A DNA stretch of 64,000 nucleotides from Mucilaginibacter rubeus (GCF_003286415.2 NZ_CP043450.1:3224001-3288000), one strand, 5' to 3'. Shown: positions 9,156 through 18,151, counted from the first letter of the stretch. The notes: a model not told the origin generated them from the letters alone. Made by a program: numbers and translations.

Positions 9156-10202
9156 ATGACCAATCTCGACGTAGCTAACCTCCGGGCTTATAACCAGCGC
9201 CTTAATCAAAATAAGTTTAAGAAACCAGAGGAGGTAATAGGCTATATGGGCGCTATGCAAGCCCAGGAATATGCTTATGCCAAATGGGCAATTGGATTGC
9301 GAATGCTGTCGCCCGCAGATAAATCTGTAGAAAAGGCGATGACTGCAGGCACAATTTTAAGAACGCATGTACTAAGGCCAACCTGGCATTTTGTATTACC
9401 ACAGGATATCCGCTGGATGCTTAGCCTTACCGCGCCAAGGATCAACGCGGGCAATGCCACCATGTATAAAAAGCAAGAAGTTACTGAAGATATTTTCAAT
9501 AAAAGCTTTAATGTATTTACAAAAACCATGCAGGGTGGTAAACAGTTAACTCGTACCGAAATAGCTAAAGCCCTTAATGAAGCTAACATAGCTACGGACG
9601 ATTTGAGGCTTACCATAATATTAATGAAAGCCGAGTTGGAACAGTTGATTTGTAGTGGTGCCAGACAGGGCAAACAATTCACCTATACCCTGCTTGACGA
9701 ACGTGCCCCCATGACACCGGTCATTGATCGGGACGAAGCGGTAGCCCGGCTTGTTCTTCGTTATTTTACAAGCCATGGCCCCGCTACCTTAAATGATTTT
9801 GTACATTGGAGTGGTTTAACCGTTGCCGATGCTAAAGCAGGCATTGAAATAAACAAACAACAGCTGAGCAGCATTGTCATTGAAGGAATAAATTACTGGA
9901 TGGCTGTTGAGGTAGATTTAAGTAAAGTAAAAAAATCAGGCACATACCTGTTGCCCGTGTATGATGAATTACTCATTGCCTATAAAAACCGCGATGCTAT
10001 GGTACCTGCTAAATTCCGGGATAAAACGGGTGCTATCACCTTTTTCCCAACCATAATGGTCAATAACCAAGTACTGGGCAACTGGGGCCGGAGCATTGGC
10101 AAAAAAGCTATAGATATTGAGTTAAAGCCGTTTGGTAATCTCACAAAAGCACAAAGCGACGCTATTAAAACGGCAGCCCATCGTTTTAAAAAGTTCAACT
10201 GA
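9156..10202 (+). CDS. AlkZ/YcaQ-like winged-helix DNA glycosylase (HTH_42)
   Basis: This 348-aa protein is of the family usually annotated 'winged helix DNA-binding domain-containing protein'. Residues 35-37 read QAQ within GAMQAQEYAYAKWAIGLR, matching the catalytic QxQ motif of AlkZ-type glycosylases; YcaQ/AlkX-type enzymes have QxD instead. A LRPTWHFVLPQDIRWML segment follows, typical of the same fold. The family removes bulky or crosslinked alkylated bases. The gene precedes an Fpg/Nei-type glycosylase by 56 bases on the same strand, so the two probably form a repair operon. Substrate range is inferred from the motif only. Confidence 0.8.
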   Translation: MTNLDVANLRAYNQRLNQNKFKKPEEVIGYMGAMQAQEYAYAKWAIGLRMLSPADKSVEKAMTAGTILRTHVLRPTWHFVLPQDIRWMLSLTAPRINAGNATMYKKQEVTEDIFNKSFNVFTKTMQGGKQLTRTEIAKALNEANIATDDLRLTIILMKAELEQLICSGARQGKQFTYTLLDERAPMTPVIDRDEAVARLVLRYFTSHGPATLNDFVHWSGLTVADAKAGIEINKQQLSSIVIEGINYWMAVEVDLSKVKKSGTYLLPVYDELLIAYKNRDAMVPAKFRDKTGAITFFPTIMVNNQVLGNWGRSIGKKAIDIELKPFGNLTKAQSDAIKTAAHRFKKFN

Positions 10203-10258
10203 TTATCGCGATAACAAACATTAATAACCACTATAAGTTACCTATAAAAATACACACC

Positions 10259-11029
10259 ATGCCCGAATTACCCGACCTTCAGGCTTTTAGCCATAACCTG
10301 CAAAAGAAGCTTGCAGGCAAAACCGTAAAAAAGATAGCAGTCCCAAACGCTAAAAAGCTAAATGTTAGCGCACATGAACTGGATGAAGTTTTAAGCGGAC
10401 AAAAACTTGATAAAGTTTACCGTGAAGGTAAAGAACTGCACATTAAATTTAGTAAAGGCGATGTGCTTGGTTTACACCTGATGCTGCATGGCAAGTTGTT
10501 TTTATTTGATATTAAAAACGAAAACAAATACAGTATCATTGAATTGTACTTTGACGATGACAGTGGATTAACGTTAACCGATTTCCAAGGGATTGCAGCT
10601 CCAACCCTTAACCCCGAGAAAAAGGATGTACCCGACGCCCTTGAGGCAGATGTTGACTACCTAAAAAAACGCCTCGCAAAAACAAAAACCAATATCAAAA
10701 CAGTTTTGCTTGATCAAAAGATTTTGCGCGGTATTGGTAACGCATACGCGGATGAAATTTTATGGCATGCCCGCGTTTCACCGTTTTCGGTAAGCAGTAA
10801 AATACCGGAAGCAAAACTGAAAGACCTGGTGCAGGCCATAAGATCGGTACTCGAAGACGCGGAAAAAAGTATCCTGAAATCAAACCCCGATATTATTAAC
10901 GGCGAAGTGCGGGATTTCATGAACATCCATAATTCAAAGAAAAAGCACAGTCCAACCGGCGCAGCAATCCTGATTAATGAAGCATCAAGAAAAACGTATT
11001 ATACCGATGAGCAGGAGTTGTTTGAATAA
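10259..11029 (+). CDS. Fpg/Nei-family DNA glycosylase, zinc-less finger type
   Basis: This 256-aa protein begins MPELPD. After Met removal the catalytic N-terminal Pro and neighbouring Glu of the Fpg/Nei fold are in place. The helix-two-turn-helix region is recognisable at about residues 150-175 (DQKILRGIGNAYADEILW). The C-terminus (about residues 225-256) has the length of the usual zinc finger but no cysteines, so it resembles the zinc-less finger of NEIL1 and plant Fpg, with ASRKTYYT around the expected Arg. It probably excises oxidised bases and nicks the strand. It is the second gene of a likely operon with the AlkZ-like gene. Confidence 0.82.
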   Translation: MPELPDLQAFSHNLQKKLAGKTVKKIAVPNAKKLNVSAHELDEVLSGQKLDKVYREGKELHIKFSKGDVLGLHLMLHGKLFLFDIKNENKYSIIELYFDDDSGLTLTDFQGIAAPTLNPEKKDVPDALEADVDYLKKRLAKTKTNIKTVLLDQKILRGIGNAYADEILWHARVSPFSVSSKIPEAKLKDLVQAIRSVLEDAEKSILKSNPDIINGEVRDFMNIHNSKKKHSPTGAAILINEASRKTYYTDEQELFE

Positions 11030-11077
11030 GATTAATTAAGGCAAAAACTACACCCGCATTTTGACAATAGGCACCGT

Positions 11078-11225
11078 CAGGTGCTACCTGTTTGTAGCAA
11101 AAATAATGGGTGGAGACTTTTGCGCCGTAGGTGCTACCCTTTAATAGCATATCCGAAAGGGTAGCACCTACGGCGCAAAATATCTTTTATGAATATTATT
11201 GCTACAAACAGGTATCCCCTACGGG
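11078..11225. repeat. Long nested palindromic repeat, family A copy 1
   Basis: Inside the 298-base gap 11030-11327, two nested inverted repeats form a large cruciform. The outer 16-bp arms at 11085-11100 and 11199-11214 are perfect. The inner 25-bp arms at 11118-11142 and 11156-11180 (core GCGCCGTAGGTGCTACCC) are also perfect. The element ends with ATCCCCTACGGGG, itself palindromic. A second copy in the same orientation lies at 26821-26974. No protein is encoded. It separates the convergent ends of the glycosylase operon and the small secreted protein gene. Confidence 0.85.
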
Positions 11226-11327
11226 GAAATTGAGGTTTCACAGATACTTAGCCTACTTGATGTACAGCAAAGTCGTTTACTCTTCGTTATTAATCTTAAA
11301 GTCTGCCCCTTAGGGAGGTTTAGGGAA

Positions 11328-11909
11328 CTACTTCAACTTTTTTACCACAACATTAAAATCAACGCCTACAACCGGGATCTTTTTCCAAGGCTCTGCTTCG
11401 GTATCTTTATGAAAAGTACCACCGTTAAACAAGCCACAGGCAAAACCAATGTTTGAACCGGTTTTAGTTTCTAAAAACTCAATAGAAACTACAATATCTC
11501 CGGCTACCTTAACATTATATGACGATATATCTACTGTAATTAGCTGGTGATTATCCTGATTGTTATATTTTTTGATATAGCCTTTTATTTCGTCTTTAAC
11601 CAAATTAGCTTCATTTGGAAGTTTTCCGGCCATTTGGTAAACATTCACTTTAAATGGGATGCTATCGTTTGAACGGTTTTGGGTATGAAAACTTAGTTTC
11701 AATAATTGAACGGGGTTTTTACCTGCATTCATTTCAATGCCAACTTGTCTGCCTTTAACAGCATCGAAAGAAGTATTGGATGAACCAGTTCGCAACTTAT
11801 TACCTATTGTTTTGGTTTTATCTTGTGCAGATACGCCGACGGCAACAAGAGATAAAAAGCAAACGGCAAATAATTTTACAAAATTTCGAGGTGATATAAG
11901 ATTTAGCAT
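11328..11909 (-). CDS. Secreted protein of unknown function
   Basis: This is a 193-aa product. The frame extends upstream, but the ATG at 11909 is chosen because it leads directly into a signal peptide (MLNLISPRNFVKLFAVCFLSLVAVGVSAQ). The mature part of about 165 residues is rich in beta-strand patterns (VGIEMNAGKNPVQLLKLSF, LITVDISSYNVKVAGDIVVSIEFLE), consistent with a single beta-sandwich domain in the periplasm or on the surface. No enzymatic motif is seen. I do not recognise a named family. It stands alone between two palindromic repeat regions. Confidence 0.7.
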   Translation of the reverse strand: MLNLISPRNFVKLFAVCFLSLVAVGVSAQDKTKTIGNKLRTGSSNTSFDAVKGRQVGIEMNAGKNPVQLLKLSFHTQNRSNDSIPFKVNVYQMAGKLPNEANLVKDEIKGYIKKYNNQDNHQLITVDISSYNVKVAGDIVVSIEFLETKTGSNIGFACGLFNGGTFHKDTEAEPWKKIPVVGVDFNVVVKKLK

Positions 11910-12007
11910 AACAATATTTTTAGATGGATTTACAGGGTAGACGATACTTACACACAAATGGTTGCAACATCAATCTGAAATTTTTATCGATTTATTTTAT
12001 GCATCGT

Positions 12008-12088
12008 AGAGATGCATCACACGCGTCTGCAATGTATTCAAATTGTCCTAAAGGTAGACGCATGTGATCCATCTCCCTTTAGGACAAT
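12008..12088. repeat. Nested palindrome downstream of the MFS exporter gene
   Basis: Arms at 12010-12028 and 12056-12074 (AGATGCATCACACGCGTCT and an imperfect complement) interlock with a second pair at 12043-12053 and 12077-12087 (TTGTCCTAAAG / CTTTAGGACAA). The pairs overlap, so the two hairpins are mutually exclusive. It resembles the GTAGAGA...GCGTCT type of intergenic palindrome common in this phylum. It abuts the stop of the exporter gene and may also terminate transcription. Confidence 0.65.
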
Positions 12089-13629
12089 CACTCCTTTTTA
12101 ACTACACTATTCCTGATAAAAATAACAGACATCAGCGCGCCTAAAAATCCTAAGCCAGCACAGATACGCATGATATTGCCATAAGCTGAAATAAATCCGT
12201 TGTGATAGGCAGTCTCTACTGCCTTTTTATTGGCTCCGTCAATATTGGCTGGTACTTTCGCATTCCCCAAATTTGCCGATTGTTCCATAACAGCCTTTTT
12301 ATCTTTATCATTTAGAGAAAGCTTCTTCATCTCGCCCTGCATAGCGCCAGAAAAAAACAAAACTGCAAGTGCGCCGAAAATGGCATTGGCAAAGACATTT
12401 GAAATGCGCGTCATAGCATTATTAATACCCGACGCGGTACCCGAAAAGTGGTCGCTCACCGAACCCATAACCGTAGCCGTAAGCGGCGCTACCGTCAATG
12501 ACATACCAAAGCCAAAAACAAGCACCCCCGGGAAGAAACTTGTCCAGTAATCAGACGGACCTGCGGTTTGCTTGATAAATGATAGCATCAGCAAGCCGGT
12601 ACCCGCCAGTGCCGGACCAATGATTAGCAATAAACGTGGGCCTTTTTTATCGGCGATGACTCCGGCATAACGTGCAATAGAGATCATAAGCACAGTAAAA
12701 GGTAAAAACGTTAACCCCGATTGCAGTTGACTATATCCCTGCACCTGCACCATGTTTAACGACATAAACAGCATCCCGCCGCCCAAACCGGCATACAGAA
12801 AAAAGGTAAGCAGATTTATCCCGCTAAAGGTTTTATTATTAAACAGGGTAAGGGGCATCATGGGGTGTTTACTTGTTCCTTCTATGTAAATAAAACCCAA
12901 CAGCAACAACAACCCTATACTCAACGCCCCGTAAACCTGCCAGTTATTGAAACCAACTGCGGGCATCCGTAAAAAACCAAACGTAAGCAATGCAAGGCCT
13001 AAAGCAATCGAGATAGCGCCAGGGAGATCAAGGGATTGATCTGTTTGATCGTCCTTACTTTCGGCAACTTTACGCCACAAAATGAGCAGGGCAACTATTC
13101 CAATCGGTACATTGATAAAGAAGATATATCGCCACAAGCCTGCATCGGCCAATGCGCCGCCAAGTACCGGTCCGCCCATGGTAACCACGGTGGTAATGGC
13201 CGACCAGGTACCAATAGCCTTCCCTCTTTCCTTAGCATCTATAGAAGATGAAATAAGCGAAAGGCTCCCCGGGATCATTAACGCGCCGCCAATTCCCTGT
13301 ATAACCCTGAAAACAATAAGATAAAATACACCCGGCGAAAAGCCACAAAGCGCCGAGCCTGTTATAAAAATGAAGATCCCGATCATAAAGATCTTCTTGC
13401 GCCCCAGCTTATCGCCCAATGAACCTCCTATTAAAATCAGCGAGGCCAGCATCAGCAGGTAAGCATTCAGGATCCAGAACAGATCGGCACCTTTGGCATT
13501 AAGGCTTTGTTGCAGGGCCGGCAGCACTACATTGAGCGCTGTACCATCAATAAAAGCCATAGCCGAAGCCAGTATAGCAGAAACCATGATCCATTTACCC
13601 GCAGGGCTGCCCAATGAAACTGTAGCCAT
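12088..13629 (-). CDS. MFS drug exporter, DHA2 (EmrB/QacA) family
   Basis: This 513-aa protein has about fourteen hydrophobic helices. Its first helix contains the DHA2 signature ASAMAFIDGTALNVVLPALQ, followed by GGSLGDKLGRKK (MFS loop 2-3 motif). Motif C (GGPVLGGALADAGLWRYIFFINVPIG) lies in helix 5 and is the antiporter signature. The family exports hydrophobic drugs or dyes in exchange for protons. No EmrA-like adaptor or regulator lies next to it, so the substrate cannot be deduced. It is a single gene, with its own upstream gap of about 100 bases. Confidence 0.88.
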   Translation of the reverse strand: MATVSLGSPAGKWIMVSAILASAMAFIDGTALNVVLPALQQSLNAKGADLFWILNAYLLMLASLILIGGSLGDKLGRKKIFMIGIFIFITGSALCGFSPGVFYLIVFRVIQGIGGALMIPGSLSLISSSIDAKERGKAIGTWSAITTVVTMGGPVLGGALADAGLWRYIFFINVPIGIVALLILWRKVAESKDDQTDQSLDLPGAISIALGLALLTFGFLRMPAVGFNNWQVYGALSIGLLLLLGFIYIEGTSKHPMMPLTLFNNKTFSGINLLTFFLYAGLGGGMLFMSLNMVQVQGYSQLQSGLTFLPFTVLMISIARYAGVIADKKGPRLLLIIGPALAGTGLLMLSFIKQTAGPSDYWTSFFPGVLVFGFGMSLTVAPLTATVMGSVSDHFSGTASGINNAMTRISNVFANAIFGALAVLFFSGAMQGEMKKLSLNDKDKKAVMEQSANLGNAKVPANIDGANKKAVETAYHNGFISAYGNIMRICAGLGFLGALMSVIFIRNSVVKKE

Positions 13630-13730
13630 ATTCTATAAGGTTTTAACTGGTGCGTTTATTGCAAAGTTGCAGTAAATGATCGGATTAAGTACACTGCAAA
13701 ACAATAAAATAAAGGAGCGTTAAAAAATGA

Positions 13731-14423
13731 CTACCGCCTGAAAACACCAATATTTTCCGGGCAAAAGAGTATCGTCAAAAATATAGCCGAAAGGTTAAGC
13801 GGTAATACTTCCGACTGATTTACGACAGAAAATAAAACTGTCAATACCAATAATACAATTATGGCTATAACGTGGTTACGATGCGGAATAGGAATACCAA
13901 TTTTATCAATAAACCGCTTAGCCCTGAAGTTGCTCCGGTATATAAAGGGAAGTACCATGAAGTAAAAAACTCCAGCGGCTATCAAAACCCAATGCAGGGC
14001 AATTTGTCCAACTTCATTAATCTTCATTATCCCGCTTGCGTTTGCGCGTAATATGGTGGTGTTAGTTTTAAAAAGTTTATGCGTGGAGAGATGAAGCAGA
14101 TCGGGCAGATGGCTCATTTTTTCGGCGATAAAAAACAAGCTCACTACCCCGGCTAAAATAAAAACGATACAAAACTGGATACTGCGGTAGCGGGAAAGCC
14201 TGATGAGGTATACTGCTGAAACGCCAAAGATCACCAGCAATAATAAAACAGTGACATATCCGAAAAATCCCCCATCGGCGCTATAGATCATTTCAAAATA
14301 TGCCTTATTGGTAAAAAACAGCACGATAGCCAAGGCGGTAAACACGGTTATTAACCCGAAGATCACTTTCTCGAACCTGGTTAAACTATTTTTTTTACGG
14401 GCGGTATTATAAGTATTCAGCAC
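13731..14423 (-). CDS. Polytopic membrane protein of unknown function
   Basis: This is a 230-aa product with about six predicted membrane helices (for example VIFGLITVFTALAIVLFF, GYVTVLLLLVIFGVSAVYL, VIAIIVLLVLTVLFSVV) and a charged loop around residues 95-130. The sequence gives no motif for transport or catalysis, and I do not recognise the family. It is divergent from the esterase gene at 14602, and the 178-base gap between them should carry both promoters. Confidence 0.65.
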   Translation of the reverse strand: MLNTYNTARKKNSLTRFEKVIFGLITVFTALAIVLFFTNKAYFEMIYSADGGFFGYVTVLLLLVIFGVSAVYLIRLSRYRSIQFCIVFILAGVVSLFFIAEKMSHLPDLLHLSTHKLFKTNTTILRANASGIMKINEVGQIALHWVLIAAGVFYFMVLPFIYRSNFRAKRFIDKIGIPIPHRNHVIAIIVLLVLTVLFSVVNQSEVLPLNLSAIFLTILFCPENIGVFRR

Positions 14424-14601
14424 GGCAATTATTTATAGATGATGTAAGGACTAACAAAAACCTGTTAATACATGTTTTCGCTCCTTTTAAAACGAACAGG
14501 TAGTCCGAATTATTTCCATCACATAAATGGAGGCATTCATCACATTTAATTCCGCCGTGGGCAATGTTGCAGTAATATTGAATCAACAAATCAACAGCCA
14601 C

Positions 14602-15834
14602 ATGAAAAAGCTTATCCTGATACTCTTTCACCTTACAATAGCATACCTGCTAAAGGCCCAGCCACCGCAACAACCCATAGTTTTAGGGCGGATTGATACC
14701 GTTTATTCCAACATCCTGAAAGAAAACCGACCGCTTTGGGTGTATACTCCTGGATACGATACCAATTACTTTTCAAAACCGGAGTTCCCGGTTTTGTACG
14801 TTTTAGACGCCGATGATCATTTTATGTCGCTGGTTACCATGGTTAAAGAACTTAGCGCTACAGCCGGAAATACCGTACTTCCGCAAATGATCATTGTTGG
14901 TATTTTGAATACACCGCATCACCGTACACGCGATCTTACCCCTACTAACACTGCTATGGATAAGTCATCAGGCGGGGGCGAAAACTTTGCTTCCTTTATA
15001 CAAAGCGAACTGATCCCATACATAGATAAGCGATATTCTACCGCCCCTTACCGTACTATGATTGGTCACTCGTTAGGAGGCTTAACCGCAATCAATATAC
15101 TATTGAAACATCCGCAGGTTTTCAACGCTTACATAGCTATCGACCCGAGTATGTTTTATGATAATGATAATTTACTGAAGCAAACTACAGCAATCTTTAA
15201 ACAAAAGAATTTTAGTGGCAAAAAACTGTTCCTCGGCTTTGCCAATACTATGAACCCCGGCATGGATACCGTGCAGGTAAAACGGGACACATCCGGGATA
15301 TCACACCATATCCGGTCGATCATGAAACTGGCTGATAACCTTACCCTCAATAAAACCAACAACCTGCAATGGGCAAAGAAGTATTACCCTGACGATGATC
15401 ATAATTCTGTCCCTATCAATGCCGAATATGATGGATTAAGATTCATCTTCAAAAACAATCGTTTCCCCCGAAACCAGCCTTATAATCAATATTTCGACAA
15501 ACAATATAGTGGCGCTCAATTAAGGAAAATGATAGATGAACATTACAGCCTGATGTCTAAAGAAAGGGGGTACACCGTGCACCCGCCCGAGGCTGAAATG
15601 AACGGTATAGGATATGCCTTTTTACAACAAAAGGATTATGAAAAAGCGGCGATGTTTTTCCAGGTGAATATAGATAACTACCCCAAAAACTTTAATGTTT
15701 ACGATAGCATAGGTGATTGCTTTTTAGCGCGGGGCGATAATGCCAATGCCGAAAAGTATTTCAAAAAAGCGTTATCCATCAAGTACACCAAAGAGATCAT
15801 GGACAAGCTGGATAAAGTACAGGCAGCGAAGTAA
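14602..15834 (+). CDS. Secreted esterase (Fes/IroE-like, PF00756) with C-terminal TPR-like region
   Basis: This is a 410-aa product. The start at 14602 is chosen because MKKLILILFHLTIAYLLKAQ is a clear signal peptide; the longer frame adds no domain. The alpha/beta-hydrolase core is of the putative-esterase family. The nucleophile elbow is GHSLGG with Ser157, LYVLDADDHF lies near the start, and a DDDHNSVP loop supplies the expected His. The last 80 residues (GYAFLQQKDYEKAAMFF, GDCFLARGDNANAEKYFKKAL) look like two TPR repeats. Relatives hydrolyse siderophore esters, acyl groups or peptides. Location is periplasmic by the signal peptide. Substrate unknown; there is no siderophore gene nearby. 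Confidence 0.82.
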   Translation: MKKLILILFHLTIAYLLKAQPPQQPIVLGRIDTVYSNILKENRPLWVYTPGYDTNYFSKPEFPVLYVLDADDHFMSLVTMVKELSATAGNTVLPQMIIVGILNTPHHRTRDLTPTNTAMDKSSGGGENFASFIQSELIPYIDKRYSTAPYRTMIGHSLGGLTAINILLKHPQVFNAYIAIDPSMFYDNDNLLKQTTAIFKQKNFSGKKLFLGFANTMNPGMDTVQVKRDTSGISHHIRSIMKLADNLTLNKTNNLQWAKKYYPDDDHNSVPINAEYDGLRFIFKNNRFPRNQPYNQYFDKQYSGAQLRKMIDEHYSLMSKERGYTVHPPEAEMNGIGYAFLQQKDYEKAAMFFQVNIDNYPKNFNVYDSIGDCFLARGDNANAEKYFKKALSIKYTKEIMDKLDKVQAAK

Positions 15835-15855
15835 TTTTTTGCTATCTGTAAAAAT

Positions 15856-15953
15856 CACGTCATTGCGAGTAACGAAACAATCTCCGATTAGTGGAGAGGC
15901 TATGCACATCCCTCTGCACAGTTAGAAATTGCTTCGTGCCTCGCAATGACGTG
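15856..15953. repeat. Palindromic repeat, CATTGCGAG...CTCGCAATG family, copy 1
   Basis: Perfect 14-bp ends (CACGTCATTGCGAG at 15856-15869 and its complement at 15940-15953) enclose inverted GAAACAAT/ATTGCTTC-type segments. This type of CATTGCGAG/GAAGCAAT repeat is widespread in bacterial intergenic regions. It lies just after the esterase stop. Confidence 0.8.
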
Positions 15954-16008
15954 ATGGAATATTATTTTGCCCTTAAGCCTACTTGATTCAACGTAGTTTC
16001 TCTTAAGC

Positions 16009-16083
16009 CATTGCACGAAGCAATCACCGATGAGCAGATTCCGGCCTGAACAGTTCCGGATTGCTTCGTTCTCTGCAATGACA
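16009..16083. repeat. Palindromic repeat, CATTGCGAG family, degenerate copy 2
   Basis: A second, shorter copy begins CCATTGCACGAAGCAATC and ends GATTGCTTCGTTCTCTGCAATG, 55 bases from copy 1. The two copies fill the gap between the convergent esterase and DUF779 genes together with a small hairpin around CTTAAG at about 15970-16008. Confidence 0.7.
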
Positions 16084-16094
16084 ATACTTTAATA

Positions 16095-16469
16095 TCAATC
16101 TTCAATAAAGCCAACAGGCTCCAGATCCTTCAGCTCATCATCGGTAAATAACCTGGAATGGATCATAAACCTGAACCCGGTGGGGATCTCTATGGAAAAG
16201 CTTGAACCCCTCCCCTTGGTTATATCAAGCTGCAGCTGGGTATGCTGCCAGTATTCAAACTGATCTTTGCTCATCCAAAACTCGCACCCATCAACCTCTC
16301 CTATTTTTACATCGCTACCCCCAAGTTTAAACTCGCCTTTTTCAAAGCACATGGGTGATGAGCCGTCACAACAACCGCCGCTTTGATGAAACATCAATTC
16401 ACCAAAACGCGATTTGAGTTCGGCTATCAGCCCCGAAGCTGCCGGGGTTATGGTTACTCTTTTGATCAT
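16095..16469 (-). CDS. DUF779 protein, partner of aldehyde dehydrogenase
   Basis: This 124-aa protein matches the usual size of DUF779. The conserved Cys-rich loop HQSGGCCDGSSPMC lies at about residues 28-41, and the protein continues with FWMSKDQFEYWQHTQLQLDI and an SFSIEIPTGFRF strand. The paired cysteines suggest metal binding or redox sensitivity, but the role is unknown. DUF779 genes recur beside acetaldehyde-type aldehyde dehydrogenases, as here: the dehydrogenase gene lies 89 bases upstream on the same strand. The hairpin between the two may reduce read-through and set a lower level of this protein. Confidence 0.85.
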   Translation of the reverse strand: MIKRVTITPAASGLIAELKSRFGELMFHQSGGCCDGSSPMCFEKGEFKLGGSDVKIGEVDGCEFWMSKDQFEYWQHTQLQLDITKGRGSSFSIEIPTGFRFMIHSRLFTDDELKDLEPVGFIED

Positions 16470-16498
16470 TTTAATAGATTAGTTGTCACGATGTGTAA

Positions 16499-16531
16499 AA
16501 ACTTACGAAGTTTCAAAAACTTCGTAAGTTT
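16499..16531 (-). terminator. Perfect 15-bp hairpin between aldehyde dehydrogenase and DUF779 genes
   Basis: The stem AAACTTACGAAGTTT / AAACTTCGTAAGTTT closes on a three-base loop. It lies 28 bases after the dehydrogenase stop and 30 bases before the DUF779 start. Its ends are A/T-rich, so it can work as a terminator or as a partial attenuator within the operon. Confidence 0.6.
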
Positions 16532-16558
16532 AAGAACGGGGATCGGTAAAAGCCGGGA

Positions 16559-18061
16559 CTAAAAAAATCCCAGCTTGTTCTTATTATATGAGATCAGCAT
16601 GTTTTTAGTTTGACGGTAATGGCCAAGCATCATTTTATGATTTTCACGACCAAAACCTGATTTTTTATAGCCACCAAATGGCGCGTGCGCCGGGTAAGCA
16701 TGATAATTATTTACCCAAACCCTACCGGCCAGTATAGCACGGGGCACCTGGTAAAGTTCGTGGGCATCGCGGGTCCACACCCCTGCACCTAAGCCGTATA
16801 GTGTATCATTTGCTATCGCGATAGCTTCTTCAATGGTTTTAAATGTTGTTACACAAGCCACCGGGCCAAAAATCTCTTCCTGGAAAATGCGCATCTTGTT
16901 ATTGCCTTTAAACAAGGTTGGCTGAATATAGTAGCCGCCTTCCAGCTCGCCATCTAACTTTTTAATCTCGCCGCCGCAAAGTACTTCCGCACCTTCCTCT
17001 TTACCTATTTTAAGGTATGACTGAATTTTTTCATATTGGTCGTTAGAGGCTTGCGCGCCCATCATGGTATTGCTGTCAAGCGGATTGCCCATAATAATAG
17101 CGTTAGTACGCTCAATCACCTTCGACATAAATTTGTCATAAATGTTTTCATGCACCAGGATCCTCGACGGGCAGGTACAAACCTCTCCCTGGTTAAGGGC
17201 AAACAGCACAGCCCCTTCTACCGCTTTATCAAAAAATTCATCATCGGCATCAGCAACCGATTCAAAGAAGATGTTTGGTGATTTACCACCCAGCTCCATA
17301 GTAACAGGGATCAGGTTTTCAGAGGCGTACTGCATGATCAACCTTCCCGTTGTAGTTTCGCCGGTGAAAGAAACTTTTGCAACCCTTGGTGATGAAGCCA
17401 GCGGCTTACCTGCCTCAGGGCCAAAACCTGTGATGATATTTAAAACGCCAGGAGGCAAAACATCCTGAATCAATTCCATCAGCACCATGATAGATGTCGG
17501 AGTTTGCTCGGCCGGTTTAACCACGCAGCAATTACCGGCAGCCAGAGCGGGAGCAATTTTCCAGGTAGCCATGAGCAAGGGGAAATTCCAGGGGATGATC
17601 TGTCCTACAACGCCAAGCGGCTCGTTTAAACAAATGCTTACAGTATATTCGTCATGTTCGGAAATTCCTCCTTCTTCGGCACGGATTACGCCAGCGAAGT
17701 AACGAAAGTGATCGATCACCAGTGGCAAATCGGCCGCGCGGCATTCGCGGATGGCTTTGCCGTTATCAATACACTCCACAACAGCCAATTGCTCCAGGTT
17801 AGCCTCTATAATATCAGCAATCTTATTCAGTAACGATGCCCTGTGAGCAGCCGATGTTTTGCCCCAGGTTGGGAATGCGGCATGCGCGGCGTCTAAAGCC
17901 ATTTCAACATCTTCCTTTCCTGATCGTGCGGCTTTGGTGAACACCTTACCGTCAATAGGCGAAATGTTGTCAAAATATTCGCCTTTAACTGGCGGAACAA
18001 ATTTGCCGCCAATAAAATTGTCGTACTTATCCTTAAAGGATGGTTTAGAAACAGCGCTCAT
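16559..18061 (-). CDS. NAD(P)-dependent aldehyde dehydrogenase (AldB / acetaldehyde dehydrogenase II type)
   Basis: This 500-aa product is the full length for the family. The catalytic Cys295 sits in [12 protein letters not shown], the variant with a second Cys two residues later that is typical of AldB-like enzymes. The general base Glu lies in [15 protein letters not shown]-binding landmarks include [20 protein letters not shown] and [13 protein letters not shown]. It should oxidise small aldehydes such as acetaldehyde to acids in the cytoplasm. It is followed by DUF779 and faces a divergent AraC-type regulator across a 153-base gap, a standard arrangement for substrate-induced expression. 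Confidence 0.92.
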   Translation of the reverse strand: MSAVSKPSFKDKYDNFIGGKFVPPVKGEYFDNISPIDGKVFTKAARSGKEDVEMALDAAHAAFPTWGKTSAAHRASLLNKIADIIEANLEQLAVVECIDNGKAIRECRAADLPLVIDHFRYFAGVIRAEEGGISEHDEYTVSICLNEPLGVVGQIIPWNFPLLMATWKIAPALAAGNCCVVKPAEQTPTSIMVLMELIQDVLPPGVLNIITGFGPEAGKPLASSPRVAKVSFTGETTTGRLIMQYASENLIPVTMELGGKSPNIFFESVADADDEFFDKAVEGAVLFALNQGEVCTCPSRILVHENIYDKFMSKVIERTNAIIMGNPLDSNTMMGAQASNDQYEKIQSYLKIGKEEGAEVLCGGEIKKLDGELEGGYYIQPTLFKGNNKMRIFQEEIFGPVACVTTFKTIEEAIAIANDTLYGLGAGVWTRDAHELYQVPRAILAGRVWVNNYHAYPAHAPFGGYKKSGFGRENHKMMLGHYRQTKNMLISYNKNKLGFF

Positions 18062-18131
18062 AATTTTTATGTTTTTTGGTAATGCTAATGTAGAGTTAGC
18101 TCGCTGTAAGGCATTTGTATTATGCTCTCAA

Positions 18132-18151
18132 ATGGTAGCACAATGGTCGCA
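18132..18151. promoter_or_regulatory. Tandem ATGGTnGCA boxes between aldehyde dehydrogenase and AraC genes
   Basis: Two direct repeats, ATGGTAGCA at 18132-18140 and ATGGTCGCA at 18143-18151, are spaced one helical turn (11 bases) apart in the 153-base divergent region. AraC-family proteins bind direct repeats with two helix-turn-helix units placed about one turn apart, so this is a candidate operator for the adjacent regulator. Confidence 0.4.

Noticed and set aside
11131..11456. Overlapping plus-strand frames across the palindrome and the secreted-protein gene
   Set aside because: They run through a repeat and antisense to a gene with a good signal peptide; no protein family is seen.
14527..14601. 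Longer start for the esterase gene
   Set aside because: The extra 25 residues precede a standard signal peptide and add no domain, so the internal ATG at 14602 is preferred.
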